From NCBI GenBank assembly GCA_003162415.1, contig PMOL01000011.1:257415-321414 (forward strand): a stretch of 64,000 bases of DNA, read 5' to 3'. This document shows positions 62,799 through 64,000 of the stretch, in pieces; position 1 is the stretch's first letter; the number at the start of each line of letters is the position of its first letter. A program made the position numbers and the translations under genes. The notes under the pieces were generated by a model, which saw nothing but the letters and a program-made list of their open reading frames with translations, did no database searches and was not told the origin of the DNA. Source of the DNA: Candidatus Dormiibacterota bacterium. GTDB taxonomy: Bacteria; Chloroflexota; Dormibacteria; Aeolococcales; Aeolococcaceae.

Positions 62799-63220
62799 TG
62801 AGGGGGCGGCGAGTGCCCGTGACGTCGGCGCCGGATCTCAGCGACCTGCAATCGCAGGGTGGCGCGCTCGAGAGCCATCACCGCCTCCTCGCTGTCCACG
62901 TTCTGGGCGAGAAGCTCCTGTGCACGCTTGCGCGCTTCCTCGGCGCGCGCCTCGTCGATGTCTTCGGCGCGCTCGGCGGCATCCGCGAGGATCGTCACCT
63001 TGTCGGGCAGGACCTCGAGAAATCCGCCCGAGACGGCGAGCACGTGCTCGGCGTCGTCGTTGCGAATGGTCACCACGCCCGTGCGCAGGGGCGTGAGCAG
63101 TGCGATGTGTTGCGGGAGAACCCCGAGGTCTCCTTCCACGCCCGGCGCGAGCACGAAGTCGGCCTCTTCGCTGAAGACGCGACCCTCCGGGGTGACGAGT
63201 TCGACCTGGAGCTTGGCCAT
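62795..63220 (-). CDS. atpC: ATP synthase F1 epsilon subunit
   Basis: The protein (141 aa) is standard: N-terminal beta sandwich (VELVTPEGRVFSEEADFV, PGVEGDLGVLPQHIALL) and a C-terminal helical pair rich in Ala/Glu/Arg (DEARAEEARKRAQELL). It links the rotor and can inhibit ATP hydrolysis. The ATG at 63220 follows the atpD stop by 5 bases. Its own stop overlaps the APH kinase start. Confidence 0.96.
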   Translation of the reverse strand: MAKLQVELVTPEGRVFSEEADFVLAPGVEGDLGVLPQHIALLTPLRTGVVTIRNDDAEHVLAVSGGFLEVLPDKVTILADAAERAEDIDEARAEEARKRAQELLAQNVDSEEAVMALERATLRLQVAEIRRRRHGHSPPPQ

Positions 63221-63225
63221 ACCGG

Positions 63226-64000
<775 letters not shown>

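Overview
The window is high-GC DNA packed with protein genes on both strands. I see no tRNA, rRNA, insertion sequence, phage or CRISPR array, and no gene-free stretch longer than about 200 bases. The gene set (WhiA, HemQ, a DtxR/IdeR-type regulator with an iron box, CdaA/CdaR, a CIRCE-controlled groESL, MurA with Asp instead of the catalytic Cys) points to a Gram-positive-type 'Terrabacteria' bacterium. Gene order resembles the actinobacterial glmS / acpS-nnrD / alr / tsaE-tsaB-rimI-tsaD / groES-groEL neighbourhood. A Chloroflexota/Dormibacterota-like or deep actinobacterial lineage would fit, but the sequence alone does not settle the phylum.

Layout. 1-12 kb is a mosaic of short units: a double-domain ThyX-like protein, a GlcF-like Fe-S protein, hemQ, a thioesterase and M20 amidohydrolase operon, 3-hydroxyacyl-CoA dehydrogenase, a small ferredoxin, a PP2C/HAD operon, and an ornithine-cyclodeaminase/PLP-enzyme pair that ends in a large nested inverted repeat. 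12-14 kb holds two exported or membrane proteins of unknown role. From 32.8 kb down to 13.8 kb the minus strand carries a nearly continuous series: groES-groEL, asnB (fused to a CofE-like domain), alr, a nitrilase, pcrA, ligA, uvrC, a RapZ C-terminal-domain protein, whiA, gap, pgk, tpiA, gpmI. It joins protein folding, cell-wall precursors, DNA repair, a growth regulator and lower glycolysis.

33-36 kb has an FTR1 iron permease, a DtxR-family regulator with an IdeR-type box between them, then tsaD and rimI. 36-40 kb (plus strand) is an ABC exporter with its two-component system. 40-42 kb (minus) is thiL-tsaE-tsaB, which completes the t6A set with tsaD. 42-48 kb holds a CHAP cell-wall hydrolase, an AcpS-NnrD fusion, glmS, cdaR, cdaA and argF, that is c-di-AMP signalling next to amino-sugar synthesis. 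49-53 kb holds a GT9 glycosyltransferase, an MreB-like protein, murA and a class I aldolase. 53-62 kb is again a mosaic: DinB-like protein, HD-GYP protein with a periodic Cys-rich tail, ATP-dependent ligase plus Tag glycosylase, CrtC-like protein, AraC regulator, two VOC proteins. The right edge has the end of the ATP synthase operon (atpD partial, atpC) running directly into an APH-type kinase and an acyl-CoA dehydrogenase.

Gene expression style. Sixteen genes have a TANNNT-like -10 hexamer only 6-9 bases before the start codon and no Shine-Dalgarno, which suggests leaderless mRNAs. Inside operons, starts commonly overlap the upstream stop as GTGA (ten times) or ATGA (two). Two genes, tsaD and pcrA, appear to use CTG in a CTGA overlap.
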